NCBI RefSeq assembly: GCF_000981585.1
Contig: NZ_LN831776.1
Span: 6,887,216 to 6,951,215 of the forward strand
Reading direction: 5' to 3'
Length of the DNA: 64,000 bases
DNA from: Paenibacillus riograndensis SBR5
Lineage (GTDB): Bacteria > Bacillota > Bacilli > Paenibacillales > Paenibacillaceae
This document shows, piece after piece, positions 1 through 8,220 of the stretch. The stretch's first letter is position 1; every line of letters starts with the position of its first letter. Position numbers and translations under genes: made by a program. The notes beneath the pieces are model-generated. The model did not search any database. It was not told the origin of the DNA and saw only the letters and a program-made list of their open reading frames with translations.

Positions 1-190
1 CAGCCCGGAGGTATGGCGGAAGACGCACCGCTTCTCCGGTGTGATGTGGATGATCGGCGGTCTGCTGATCGCGCTGGGAGCATTTTTACCACAAAGCCTG
101 TCCATCAGTATGATTATTGCCGCGCTGGTGATTGCCATCATCCTGCCCTTTGCGTATTCGTGGCTGATCTCATCCCGCACCAAGGCTTAA
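1..190 (+). CDS. SdpI family membrane protein, C-terminal fragment
   Basis: Reading from base 2, an open frame runs from the window edge to TAA at 188-190. It gives about 62 residues, beginning SPEVWRKTHRFSGVMW and followed by two hydrophobic stretches that would form membrane helices. The sequence WRKTHRFSG followed by a Gly-rich helix is typical of the C-terminal half of SdpI-family proteins, known as immunity or membrane proteins protecting against the SdpC toxin. The gene starts before the window, so the N-terminal half and any autorepressor partner (SdpR) cannot be seen. The family call rests on a short segment; many members are not true immunity proteins. Confidence 0.6.
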   Translation, partial: SPEVWRKTHRFSGVMWMIGGLLIALGAFLPQSLSISMIIAALVIAIILPFAYSWLISSRTKA

Positions 191-239
191 AGCCATCTTA
201 TTTATTTCGCAATCTGAAATGGTTCCAAAAGGCAGTCCT

Positions 240-426
240 CTTTAGTGGAAAAAGTATCACTAATCGAACCGATTGGGCCCATGAAGGTACCCTATGTGGG
301 AAAAAGTATCACTAATCCGGCTGAAATCACCCTTATGGAGTAAAAACCCAGGAATTAGGTGTACAAAATCCCACTAAAGGTTGTTGCCGACAGGATTTCA
401 GCGAATTAGTTTTACTTTTTCCACTT
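240..426. repeat. Dispersed ~190-bp nested-inverted element, copy A
   Basis: This 303-bp gap between the SdpI-like gene and the O-antigen ligase-like gene is mostly one copy of an element found five times in the window. Two forward units (244-264 and 295-315) contain GTGGAAAAAG or GTGGGAAAAAG followed by TATCACTAAT. Two reverse-complement units follow: a degenerate one at about 352-375 and a clear one at 403-426 (AATTAG...CTTTTTCCACTTA). This is the most diverged of the five copies. I see no gene in the gap. Confidence 0.75.
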
Positions 427-492
427 AGCTTACGTTCTCCAATGCAACTTCGAGGTTCAATGATAGATATGGGGACGAAAAAACCCACAAAG

Positions 493-3162
493 TCAAGGCT
501 CAACTTCCGGCTCGGTGCCCTCCCCGCTTACAGGAAGCATTGCCGTCCGTAAATAGCATGCAGCAGCACGTGCTTCCGTCAGCCGAAGGTCTATGCCTTC
601 GGCTTCTTTTTGGGCGCCAAACCGGCGGTCATTATGCTGCAGCCCCTTGCTGCCTTCTTGTTCAATCAACAGACGGTACTCCCGCAGCAGCTCCAATCCG
701 GCATCGGCGCTCTGGAGCGCCCCTAGCTCATCCCCGTCCTTCAGTTTCCGTACACTCATATCCAGCATTCCTTCGGCTGCTTCTACCCGTTTGACTACAT
801 TAAAAACATCCAGTGCTTCCCCTTTGCGCACCCGGTACAGAGCCGTTCCCGGATGTTTTCCGCGCATGGCCCGTTTAGCGAGTTCCCAGTTCAAAGCGGC
901 ATCTTCCGGAGCATAGCCCAGAGCCTTCCGGAGCAGGGCGCTTCCCTCCGGCTCCGGAAGCATCCGGGATAAAGCCGCAGCGGCCTTCGGCTGACGGGGG
1001 TTCCACTGCAGGGATTGCCGCAGCAGGGATATCCTCTCTTCTCTGTGGGAAGCACCCGCCGCCTGCTTATATAACGACTCCCCTTTCATCATTTGAAAGG
1101 ACAACACAGACAGCGCTAGAGTGACGCCGCAGAGCAGTGTCACTAACGAAACTCTCAACAGAGGATGCTGCACTGCAAAAGGTACCAGCCGCCAGGGGTC
1201 TCCAGTGATAGGCGGCGACTTGGCAGAGACGAGGCGTACCGGTGAGTTGTCTGCGGCTCCAGCTGGCGCAGCGTGTAAAGGGAGCGGAGCTGCTGGCGCG
1301 AGGCCAGGCTCTGCTGCCAGACTTCCGGGGCCGCCTGTGATGGGCAGCGACTTGACAGCTATGTCGCGTACCGGTAAGTTGTCTGTGGCAGCGTGGTGAA
1401 GCTTCTCGGCACGGGCAAGCGCCGGCAGCAGGAGCAGCAGCAGCCAGACAAGGCCGTAGCTCCAGTCAAAATCGACGGCGCTATGCAGGGCAAGCGCCAG
1501 CAGGGGCGGCAGCAGCCTTGGCGCCCCTGCCGCCACCAGCCATCCTGCGGCCAACAGGAGCAGCAGGATTACCGCAAGGCCGACGCCTCCCAGGTTCAGC
1601 AGGAGGTCCAGGTAGCCGCTGTGCACCTGGCTGCCCACGTAGGGGCGGGACTGGGCGGCGAGATACGTGCTCCGCCAAGTCCCGCCCCCGCGCCCCAGCC
1701 AGGGCGCTTCTGCCGCGAGCTTCCAGGCATCGCGGTAGAACAGGCCGCGAGCGGCGACCGTCGATGACGGTCCGGTGATCCGCTCGCTCACCTGCAGGAG
1801 GACGGCGCTGCCCGCAGCCGTCCAAAGTGCCGCCGCCAGCGCTGCCCTGGCGGCATGCCACCCGCCTGCCGCGCCAGTCCGGCGGCGGCACAGCCAGGCG
1901 CCGCCAAGCAGCGCGGCGCCCCACAGTCCGGCCAGCAGAAGCAGGCCGGACACCGGCTCTACCGCCAGCCCGGTCCGGGCCAGCTGGCGGTAAAGCCATG
2001 CCGCGGCGGCCACAGGCGCGGCACCGGCAAGCAGAAGCGGCATGCAAAGCTGCCGCTTCCAGAGCAGGGCCGCGGCAGAGGCCAAGGCCGCGGCCAGCCA
2101 CGCGCCGCGCGACTCGCTGAGCAGCAGCGCGGCGGCGCAGGGGAAAAGCGGCAGCATGCGCAGCAGCTGCCGCCCTCCTGCGCTACTGCACAGCCCGCTC
2201 AACTTTCTAATCCGTTTCTTGCCGCTCTGCTCCCACTCGATAATCCTGTGCGCAACGCCCCGCTCTCTCTGCATGTTTCTCGACCCGCTTATCCCCTTCT
2301 CGCCGCTCCACTCCCACTCAATAATCCTGTGCGCATTCCCCCGCTCTCTCCGCATGTTTCTCCACACGCTAGTCCCTGTCTTGCCGCTCCGCTCCCTAAT
2401 CCCCTGCGCAGCCTCCCGCTTTCTGCCCTTCCGAGTACCTTCCCGCCCGCTAGTGCCGTTTTTCCCGCTCCGCTCCTTAGTTCCAGCGCCACGTTCTGCC
2501 GCCCGGGACTGTGCCCGCTGCACATGGACCGCAGCGGCAAACAGCCGCTCCAGCAGGAATACAGCCATGACCACCCCAAAGGTATTCGGATACTGCAGCA
2601 GGCCAGCCAGTCTGGCGCCTGTGGCGCTGACTTCAGGCGCTGCGGTGTATGCTACCGCATAGGGGAGCTTCAGCTGAGCGCATACTGCAAGCAATGCGCT
2701 TAAGCTGAGGGTCATTCCCGTCACATGCCAAATTGCCGCAAGAAGCCGTGCACCTTGGCGGTCAGCCGCACAGAAATAGGCCAGTAGGGCAAAAGTGGCA
2801 TAAAATGCCCAGCGCAGCAGCTCATCCGCTGTATCTTGAGCAGACACTGGACCACGCAGACCCGCCCACGCGTATAGGACAAAGATTGCCAACGGGCAGC
2901 CCAGCAGGATCAGAGCCGGCTTATTCACCACAGCGATCTTAAGGACATGATCCCTTCCTTCATCATTGCGCGATGCAGATACTGCCTGGCCCCAGGCGCA
3001 AAAAATCCCGCACAGCACCAGCCACACTGTGAGAAACGGATAGATCTCTCCGGCAAAAAACATCCCCCTCAGCAGGGAAGCTGCCATGACCGCAGCGAAT
3101 ACTGCGCCTGTACAAGCGAAGACCAGCGCTTTTTTCTGGCTGTCCTGGTTATTCAATCTCAT
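493..3162 (-). CDS. O-antigen ligase-like polytopic membrane protein with C-terminal TPR
   Basis: An 889-residue protein with about ten to twelve hydrophobic helices and a Wzy_C/O-antigen-ligase-like loop around residues 490-520 (VHSGYLDLLLNLGG). The soluble C-terminal part from about residue 700 has TPR-like helices (SLQWNPRQPKAAAALS). Such proteins join or polymerise surface polysaccharides at the outer face of the membrane. I chose the ATG at 3160-3162 because AGGGG lies at the right distance; the frame is open for 24 codons further upstream without a better ribosome site. Residues about 220-320 form a highly charged, repetitive insertion (ERSGK, RNMRRERG, HRIIEWE) between two membrane helices, encoded by an 81-bp tandem repeat. 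The gene stands alone, with no other polysaccharide genes beside it, so the substrate is unknown. Confidence 0.8.
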   Translation of the reverse strand: MRLNNQDSQKKALVFACTGAVFAAVMAASLLRGMFFAGEIYPFLTVWLVLCGIFCAWGQAVSASRNDEGRDHVLKIAVVNKPALILLGCPLAIFVLYAWAGLRGPVSAQDTADELLRWAFYATFALLAYFCAADRQGARLLAAIWHVTGMTLSLSALLAVCAQLKLPYAVAYTAAPEVSATGARLAGLLQYPNTFGVVMAVFLLERLFAAAVHVQRAQSRAAERGAGTKERSGKNGTSGREGTRKGRKREAAQGIRERSGKTGTSVWRNMRRERGNAHRIIEWEWSGEKGISGSRNMQRERGVAHRIIEWEQSGKKRIRKLSGLCSSAGGRQLLRMLPLFPCAAALLLSESRGAWLAAALASAAALLWKRQLCMPLLLAGAAPVAAAAWLYRQLARTGLAVEPVSGLLLLAGLWGAALLGGAWLCRRRTGAAGGWHAARAALAAALWTAAGSAVLLQVSERITGPSSTVAARGLFYRDAWKLAAEAPWLGRGGGTWRSTYLAAQSRPYVGSQVHSGYLDLLLNLGGVGLAVILLLLLAAGWLVAAGAPRLLPPLLALALHSAVDFDWSYGLVWLLLLLLPALARAEKLHHAATDNLPVRDIAVKSLPITGGPGSLAAEPGLAPAAPLPLHAAPAGAADNSPVRLVSAKSPPITGDPWRLVPFAVQHPLLRVSLVTLLCGVTLALSVLSFQMMKGESLYKQAAGASHREERISLLRQSLQWNPRQPKAAAALSRMLPEPEGSALLRKALGYAPEDAALNWELAKRAMRGKHPGTALYRVRKGEALDVFNVVKRVEAAEGMLDMSVRKLKDGDELGALQSADAGLELLREYRLLIEQEGSKGLQHNDRRFGAQKEAEGIDLRLTEARAAACYLRTAMLPVSGEGTEPEVEP
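2221..2480. repeat. In-frame 81-bp tandem repeat inside the O-antigen ligase-like gene
   Basis: Repeat units begin with GCCGCTCYRCTCC at 2221, 2302, 2383 and (as CCCGCTCCGCTCC) 2464, an exact 81-bp period, i.e. 27 codons. The first two units are very similar, the third has diverged and the fourth is partial. On the coding strand they encode a hydrophilic, Arg/Glu/Gly-rich loop. The period keeps the reading frame, so copy number could vary without breaking the protein. Confidence 0.85.
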
Positions 3163-3306
3163 TCGGATTTCCCCTATATGAGTCAAGTTACCTCTAGTAT
3201 TTCCAGAATATGCATAAACCAAAAGGCAGCACAAACAGGACGAACCTGCTCCCGCGGGGAAGCGGCCGTCCTGTCATGGCATTAATGATTCATCGTATGA
3301 AAGAGA

Positions 3307-4500
3307 TTAGCCCTGCACTGTGCTTTCACCCGGCAGCAGATCAGTGCAGACGCGTTCAAGATACGGCTTCGCACCGAGAAAATCACGGAATGCGCTGTAT
3401 TCGCGCCATTTGGCGGCATTGTCTCCGCTTGCGCCTTTGACCGCACGGATCAAAATGTTCTTCGGGGTATGCTCCATGTCAATGAACTCCAGCAGCTGTG
3501 TGCGGTATCCCATAAGGTCGAGCAGCTTCGCCCGGATCGCGTCGGTTGCGAGGGCTGAGAAGCGCTCCTTCAGGATGCCATGCGACAGCAGCGGATTCAG
3601 CACCCCGCTTTCGATCTGGGCAAACAGCTCATGCTGGCAGCAGGGAACAGACAGAATCACTGAGGCACCCCAGCGGACCGCTTTTTCCAGTGCTGCATCG
3701 GTTGCAGTATCACAGGCATGAAGCGTTACGACCATATCCACCTGCTCCAGCTCGTTGTAATCCGCGATATCCCCGACCAGGAAACGGAGTTTGCCGTAGC
3801 CGAGCTTGGCCGCAAGCGCGCTGCAGTGCTCAATCACATCGGCTTTGAGATCAAGCCCGACAATATTCAGCTCCCGCTGCTCGCGAATGGCCAGGTAGTG
3901 ATACAGTGCAAAGGTCAAGTAGGATTTGCCGCAGCCAAAATCCACAATGGTCAGCGGACGGCCGGTTGGCAGATCGGCCAGCACATCCTCTACCATCTCC
4001 AGGAAACGGTTGATCTGACGGAACTTATCGTACTTCTTGGCCAGCACCTTTCCCTCGCTGTTCATAATGCCCAGTTCAACCAGAAACGGCACCGGCTCGC
4101 CTTCATCCAGCACATACCGCTTGCGACGGTTATGGTCCAGATTGGGCGCCTCCTGCTTGCTCGGTGATTTGGTCAGGATGGATACCTTATACTTTTTACT
4201 GATCAGCACTTGATAATCAGCCTCGACGGTACAGAGCAGCCCCTGACGAAACTTCTCTCTAAACAGCGACATTAATTCCGCCGCCGCAGACTCCGCCGGA
4301 ATATTGCGGTGCTCGACCTTGGGACCGGTATAGTAGGCAAACTGGTAATGCAGCTTGCCCTTTAATTCAACGGGCTTCACCTGCACCTTGGTGTAGGTGG
4401 TTTCACCTTTGCTTCGCAGCTGGCTAAGAGTTGCCGTAATCAGTGTACGGCCGCTCATGACTTGTTCAATCAAAGCATTTAAAGATTCCACAGGGTACAT
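3307..4500 (-). CDS. Class I SAM-dependent methyltransferase
   Basis: A 397-residue protein with a Rossmann methyltransferase domain in its second half. The SAM-binding loop VDFGCGKSYLTFALYHYL lies around residues 185-202, with a following acidic motif (NIVGLDLKADVI) and the motif MVVTLHACDTATDAAL. HACDTAT-type motifs occur in uncharacterised methyltransferases related to those acting on RNA or small molecules; the substrate is not clear. The start at MYPVESLN is preferred because GAAAG precedes it. An in-frame ATG at 4555-4557 would add 19 residues but has no ribosome site and lies within a palindromic repeat. The gene appears monocistronic. Confidence 0.8.
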   Translation of the reverse strand: MYPVESLNALIEQVMSGRTLITATLSQLRSKGETTYTKVQVKPVELKGKLHYQFAYYTGPKVEHRNIPAESAAAELMSLFREKFRQGLLCTVEADYQVLISKKYKVSILTKSPSKQEAPNLDHNRRKRYVLDEGEPVPFLVELGIMNSEGKVLAKKYDKFRQINRFLEMVEDVLADLPTGRPLTIVDFGCGKSYLTFALYHYLAIREQRELNIVGLDLKADVIEHCSALAAKLGYGKLRFLVGDIADYNELEQVDMVVTLHACDTATDAALEKAVRWGASVILSVPCCQHELFAQIESGVLNPLLSHGILKERFSALATDAIRAKLLDLMGYRTQLLEFIDMEHTPKNILIRAVKGASGDNAAKWREYSAFRDFLGAKPYLERVCTDLLPGESTVQG

Positions 4501-4552
4501 CTCACTTTCGCCAAATAGAAGATAATTTATAGTATGATACTTAAGGTCTGCA

Positions 4553-4748
4553 CGCATTCTATTGCACTTTATGCAGCAGATGCCCGATAAATCGGCTGTT
4601 AAACGGGATCTGTTGCAATCTCTGCAGTAGAATCCCCTGGAAAAGTTGTTTTTGGCCTAAAATCCGGTAATACATTGCACGAAATGCAGTAGAATGTGAT
4701 TCATCGCTGAATCTTGGGCAATTCTATTGCAGAAAGTGCAGTCATGCA
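4553..4748. repeat. Cluster of four ~26-bp imperfect palindromes
   Basis: The gap between the methyltransferase and the DUF6483 gene holds four related palindromic units, at about 4556-4581, 4611-4635, 4673-4696 and 4719-4745. Their shared core is TTGCA, five variable bases, then TGCAG, with AGAAT or its complement ATTCT at the outer edges. Spacing is irregular (50-63 bp), which differs from a simple tandem repeat. Each unit could form a short hairpin or bind a dimeric protein. The rest of the gap shows nothing further. Confidence 0.7.
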
Positions 4749-4853
4749 ACAATTTCTCTGTTGTGATCTGTTGTGAACGCTACGGATTATAAGTTCAATC
4801 TATATAGTATAGCATTTTTTCAGCTGCAAAATTGCAGTCCGCGCAAGGCATCA

Positions 4854-5516
4854 TTACTGTCTGACAGCAGCCGTACGTCTTTCCCATTCTTTCAGGCCGT
4901 CTCTGACCTCTTGTTCGGGAAGTCCGCCGAGTTCCAGTTCTTCCGGACTTTTCAGCAGCAGCCGGCTGTACAGTTCTTTGCCTTCCTGGACAACATCCTC
5001 TCCTTGCTCCCACAGCCTGTAGAGACTGTCTTCCGCCTTGGCGTAGCGCCCGAGCGATTCCATGTAGGACAGCAGCAGCCGCTCTGTTTTTGCCGGCAGA
5101 CTGTATGCCTGGGTTTCTCTCAAAAGCTCGTCGATATCAGCGGGCATTTGCAGCAAAGTACGGTCAGCACCATGCAGATCAGCATACAAAAACAGATGCA
5201 GTGACCTCATGGCTCTGAACAGCCCTGCGTCCTTGTCTCCCGCCGCTGTATAGATGGCTCCTTCCTCCTTAAGCAGCCGGGCCACACCCTGAAGCTTATC
5301 GGATTCCACAACGCCCCCCAGCAGATACATATCAATAATATCCTCTACGGATAATGAATTCAGCAGCCGGGAATTCAGGCGGAAATGCCGGATCAGCAGC
5401 TCGTCAACCTCCCACAGGGCTTCGGTTGTCTTTTTCTCCTGCTTAAGCGTCATTACCTTGGCGACCATTGCGGTCATGTCCTCAATCATCCGCACGATGT
5501 AATCTCTCCGGAACAT
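4854..5516 (-). CDS. DUF6483 family protein
   Basis: A 220-residue, mostly helical, soluble protein beginning MFRRDYIVRMIEDMTAMVAK. This opening and the following EALWEVDELL segment resemble a Firmicutes family of unknown function (DUF6483). No catalytic motif or membrane segment is visible. The start is set by AAGGAG eight bases upstream of ATG at 5514-5516; the longer frame would place this ribosome site inside the gene. It stands alone between a palindrome cluster and a divergent regulator gene. Confidence 0.7.
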   Translation of the reverse strand: MFRRDYIVRMIEDMTAMVAKVMTLKQEKKTTEALWEVDELLIRHFRLNSRLLNSLSVEDIIDMYLLGGVVESDKLQGVARLLKEEGAIYTAAGDKDAGLFRAMRSLHLFLYADLHGADRTLLQMPADIDELLRETQAYSLPAKTERLLLSYMESLGRYAKAEDSLYRLWEQGEDVVQEGKELYSRLLLKSPEELELGGLPEQEVRDGLKEWERRTAAVRQ

Positions 5517-5675
5517 ATTGCACACTCCTTCCATAGCTGCAGCACCTGGACTGCAATTCTTCCTTCAGCGGCCAGCTTTTTAAGACTGCCCTTGGGATTC
5601 ATCTTAAACCATTACACCGCTTAGCGCTACTTGGCAAGTCGGAGCCATGCAGCAGCTCATTGCAGCGATTGTCTG

Positions 5676-5705
5676 TTGACAGATCTGCACAAGATGGAAT
5701 ACACT
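5676..5705 (+). promoter_or_regulatory. Candidate sigma-A promoter for the wHTH-MFS pair
   Basis: TTGACA at 5676-5681 is followed after 18 bp by TACACT at 5700-5705, about 75 bp before the regulator start codon. The -35 box is perfect and the -10 moderate. The gap 5517-5779 holds nothing else clear. Confidence 0.45.
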
Positions 5706-5779
5706 GCCATCAATACGATCTGTAATCCAGATCGAACTAAATTGCAGTACGGACTGATTCCAGATAGGAGGATTTACAG

Positions 5780-6283
5780 ATGAATGAAGATAAGGAATAT
5801 CAAGCTTCCATCCAGCGCCAGCCTCTGAAGGTGTCCCCCGAACAGGAAAAGCTGCTGGAAAGTGCACTGCGGATCAAGATCATGCATCTGCTGGCTGCAG
5901 AGCCCCTGACCTCCAAGCAGGTTGCCGAAAAGCTGGAGAAGACTCCGGGGAATGTCCATTATCATATCAGCAAGCTGTTTGAGGGCGGACTGCTGGAGCT
6001 TGTCCGGACAGAGGCTGCCGGAGGCATTATCCAGAAATTTTACCGTTCAAAGGCCACCTGGTTCCGTGCGGAAAATTTCAGCGGTTTTCAATTCCGGGCG
6101 GAGGATCAGGTGGACCATTTCACTACAAGACTGACCTTATCCCCGGAAGAGCTGGAGAGCTTCCGGCGGGAGATGATGGATTTCATTTCCTCCTGGGAAT
6201 CCAGGGTTACCTTGGGGACTGAATATGGCGTTGACATCGTCATCGGACACTTAAGGACTCCTGAGCCGGAGGTGAACCCTTAG
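5780..6283 (+). CDS. Winged-helix (ArsR-like) transcriptional regulator
   Basis: A 167-residue protein with an ArsR/GntR-like winged helix-turn-helix at about residues 25-95: the recognition segment LTSKQVAEKLEKTPGNVHYH is followed by the wing ISKLFEGGLLELV. The C-terminal half has no recognisable ligand domain. AGGAGG precedes the ATG. It is directly followed, two bases after its stop, by an MFS exporter whose ribosome site (GGAGGTGA) lies inside this gene, so the two are one coupled transcription unit. It most likely controls that exporter; the effector is unknown. Confidence 0.8.
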   Translation: MNEDKEYQASIQRQPLKVSPEQEKLLESALRIKIMHLLAAEPLTSKQVAEKLEKTPGNVHYHISKLFEGGLLELVRTEAAGGIIQKFYRSKATWFRAENFSGFQFRAEDQVDHFTTRLTLSPEELESFRREMMDFISSWESRVTLGTEYGVDIVIGHLRTPEPEVNP

Positions 6284-6285
6284 AG

Positions 6286-7581
6286 ATGATGCCTGCAAGC
6301 ACTTCTGAATCAGGTAAAACCAATCCGTTCCGCGGGTTTGCCGCACCTTTTGCCAAATCCCGGGCGTTCCCCTTTTTGTGGCTGGGACATCTGATTTCTT
6401 TCCTGGGAAGCTCAGTAACTATGGTTATTCTCCCTGTCCTGGTCTATTCCCTGACCGGATCTACGACAACCATGGGTGTCGTAATGGCTGTCTACATGCT
6501 GCCCAACATCCTCATGCTGCCGGTCTCCGGACACATTGTGGACCGTTATGACCGGGTGGGGATCATGATGCTGGCCGATATTTTCCGCGCTTTAATCATG
6601 CTCGCTACGGCCGTGCTGGCCTTGACCGGACTGCTCAGCATTCCGTTATTGCTGATATTAATCGGCTGCTATGGCCTGCTTGACGGCCTCTTCCAACCGG
6701 CATATGCGGCGGTCCGGGCTACTGTATTTACACCGGACATCCGGGTCACGGCAAACTCGGTAACCCAAATAACTACACAGACCGTCCGTTTGATCGGTCC
6801 TGCTCTCGGCGGGCTGCTTATCACTCATCTGTCGGCAGGAATCGGCTTTGGGCTCGATGCTTTTACGTATGTGTTCTCATTCATATGCTTAATTTATTTG
6901 CGCAGAGCGCTGATTGCCAGAGTGCGGACTGATGCATCCGGCACGGCCGGGTCCATGGCCGCTCCGTCCCCCTCAGCCGACTGGAAGCAGGATTTCATGG
7001 AGGGGCTTGCCGTGCTGCGCAGCCACCCCTGGCTCTGGATCACCATTCTTGCGTTTTCATTTATCAATATCTGTTATGGCGGAATTACGAGCATTCTGGT
7101 TCCGTGGCTCTTTAAAGTCCAGCATGGCTGGGACCCCTACCTCTATGGGCTTGCCGTCACTTGTTCCGGTGCCGGAGCCATCCTTGCCGGCCTGATCTTC
7201 GGGACCCGGCAGAGATGGAGCCGCCGCGGCCTGATGGCTTATGGCGGAGCTTTTATTAGCGGGGTGTCTCTCCTTCTCCTTCCCTTCGTTCCCAGTGCGG
7301 CGGGTGCTGTGATTCTTTTCTCCCTGGAGGGCTTCGGGCTCATGGTATTTATGCTGATCTGGGAGATCAGCATGCAGGAGCTGGTTCCGCAGGAAGCATT
7401 CGGGCGTGTAGCAAGCCTTGATCTCCTGGGCTCCTTCGCCCTGCTGCCGGTCGGCTATATTCTGGTCGGCTGGCTGGCCGATCTGATCGGCGGTGTAGCA
7501 ACCATTGCCATCTTTTCGGGGCTGGGCATGGCCTGCATTGCGCTCGTGCTGAGCATTCCGGCTATCCGTAATTTCCAGTAA
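6286..7581 (+). CDS. MFS transporter, drug/macrolide-efflux type
   Basis: A 431-residue membrane protein with about twelve hydrophobic segments. It has the MFS loop motif after TM2 (GHIVDRYDRVGIMMLAD), matching the GxxxDRxxRR signature, and the VTANSVTQI-type segment seen in MefA-like exporters. It is expected to export a small molecule using the proton gradient. Translation is coupled to the upstream winged-helix regulator: GGAGGTGA at 6268-6275 lies inside that gene. A second ATG immediately follows the first and could also serve. The substrate cannot be predicted. Confidence 0.85.
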   Translation: MMPASTSESGKTNPFRGFAAPFAKSRAFPFLWLGHLISFLGSSVTMVILPVLVYSLTGSTTTMGVVMAVYMLPNILMLPVSGHIVDRYDRVGIMMLADIFRALIMLATAVLALTGLLSIPLLLILIGCYGLLDGLFQPAYAAVRATVFTPDIRVTANSVTQITTQTVRLIGPALGGLLITHLSAGIGFGLDAFTYVFSFICLIYLRRALIARVRTDASGTAGSMAAPSPSADWKQDFMEGLAVLRSHPWLWITILAFSFINICYGGITSILVPWLFKVQHGWDPYLYGLAVTCSGAGAILAGLIFGTRQRWSRRGLMAYGGAFISGVSLLLLPFVPSAAGAVILFSLEGFGLMVFMLIWEISMQELVPQEAFGRVASLDLLGSFALLPVGYILVGWLADLIGGVATIAIFSGLGMACIALVLSIPAIRNFQ

Positions 7582-7635
7582 TATACATTAGGCAGCCGTT
7601 TTAGATTTCAGTTTAGCGTTGCCTGTAGAACCCTT

Positions 7636-7842
7636 TATGAATCCTTCGGTAATTCCAAGTGGAAAAAGGATAACTAATTCGCCCGGGTACCCTGTTCTCC
7701 GCAGCTGAAGTGGAAAAAGGTTAACTAATTTAGCTGATTTCGCTCCTTACGCAGTCATACGACCCAATTAAGTTTCCTTTTTCCACTTAAATCTCATAAT
7801 TATTGATTTTGGGGTGGAATAAGTTTCCTTTTTCCAACTATA
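7636..7842. repeat. Dispersed nested-inverted element, copy B
   Basis: Forward units lie at 7657-7679 and 7708-7730 (AAGTGGAAAAAGG, then TAACTAATT), 51 bp apart. Reverse units lie at 7766-7788 and about 7818-7840, about 51 bp apart. The 5' flank ATGAATCCTTCGG resembles that of copies C and D. The element lies downstream of the MFS gene and makes up the first half of a 640-bp gap. Confidence 0.85.
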
Positions 7843-7865
7843 TAGAGTGAACTTAAGATATTTAC

Positions 7866-8060
7866 ATTAGGGACTTCGTCGGGACTCCGGAGAATGTTTG
7901 GACTTCCGGCCGCTGCCCTTCTGCAGATTTCTTGATTGTTACCGCTGTTCGCGGTGGAAATCCGCAGACTGCCTATGCTTTCGATGAGAGCTTTCCTACG
8001 GAAAGCTTTTAGGCGGACGCATTCGCTCCGTAAGTATCCAAACTTCCCCTCCATCCCTTT
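7866..8060. other. Multi-hairpin element, possible structured RNA or repeat
   Basis: This stretch folds on paper into a closed multi-branch shape. The outer arms are GTTTGGA (7896-7902) and TCCAAAC (8037-8043). Inside are a stem CTGCAGATTTC (7921-7931) with GAAATCCGCAG (7957-7967) capped by ACCGC-TGTTC-GCGGT, a stem GCCTA (7971-7975) with TAGGC (8010-8014) containing GCTTTCC-TAC-GGAAAGC, and a small hairpin CGGA...TCCG (8014-8030). A 106-codon frame on the minus strand (7800-8120) crosses it. From memory, very similar short hypothetical proteins are annotated in many Paenibacillus genomes, which would fit a dispersed structured repeat better than a gene. Confidence 0.5.
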
Positions 8061-8138
8061 TCCCTTTTGTTCGTTTTTCAAGTTCGCTTTATATAAATAA
8101 GTTGAACTATAGTTTATCATTGTGGGGTATGGTCATAA

Positions 8139-8180
8139 TAAAAAGAGGCAGTCCCGTTCCGTCGGGTGCTGCCTCTTTGG
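8139..8180 (-). terminator. Terminator after the alpha/beta hydrolase
   Basis: The stem AAAGAGGCAG...CTGCCTCTTT has a T-run on the minus strand, 40 bp after the hydrolase stop codon. The stem is symmetrical and may also act on the plus strand. Confidence 0.8.
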
Positions 8181-8220
8181 GGTGTTCTCTGCAGGATTTT
8201 GCCCCGCATAAGGTCTCTGA

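Noticed and set aside
1855..2703. 282-codon plus-strand frame opposite the O-antigen ligase-like gene
   Set aside because: Low-complexity Pro/Arg/Ala-rich product from GC-rich antisense sequence, without ribosome site.
5630..5760. Further copies of the TTGCA palindrome upstream of the wHTH gene
   Set aside because: Several TTGCA/TGCA words occur, but arms and spacing do not match the four clear units.
7800..8120. 106-codon minus-strand frame as a protein gene
   Set aside because: No ribosome site, overlaps both a dispersed element and the multi-hairpin sequence; the conservation I recall fits a repeat better.
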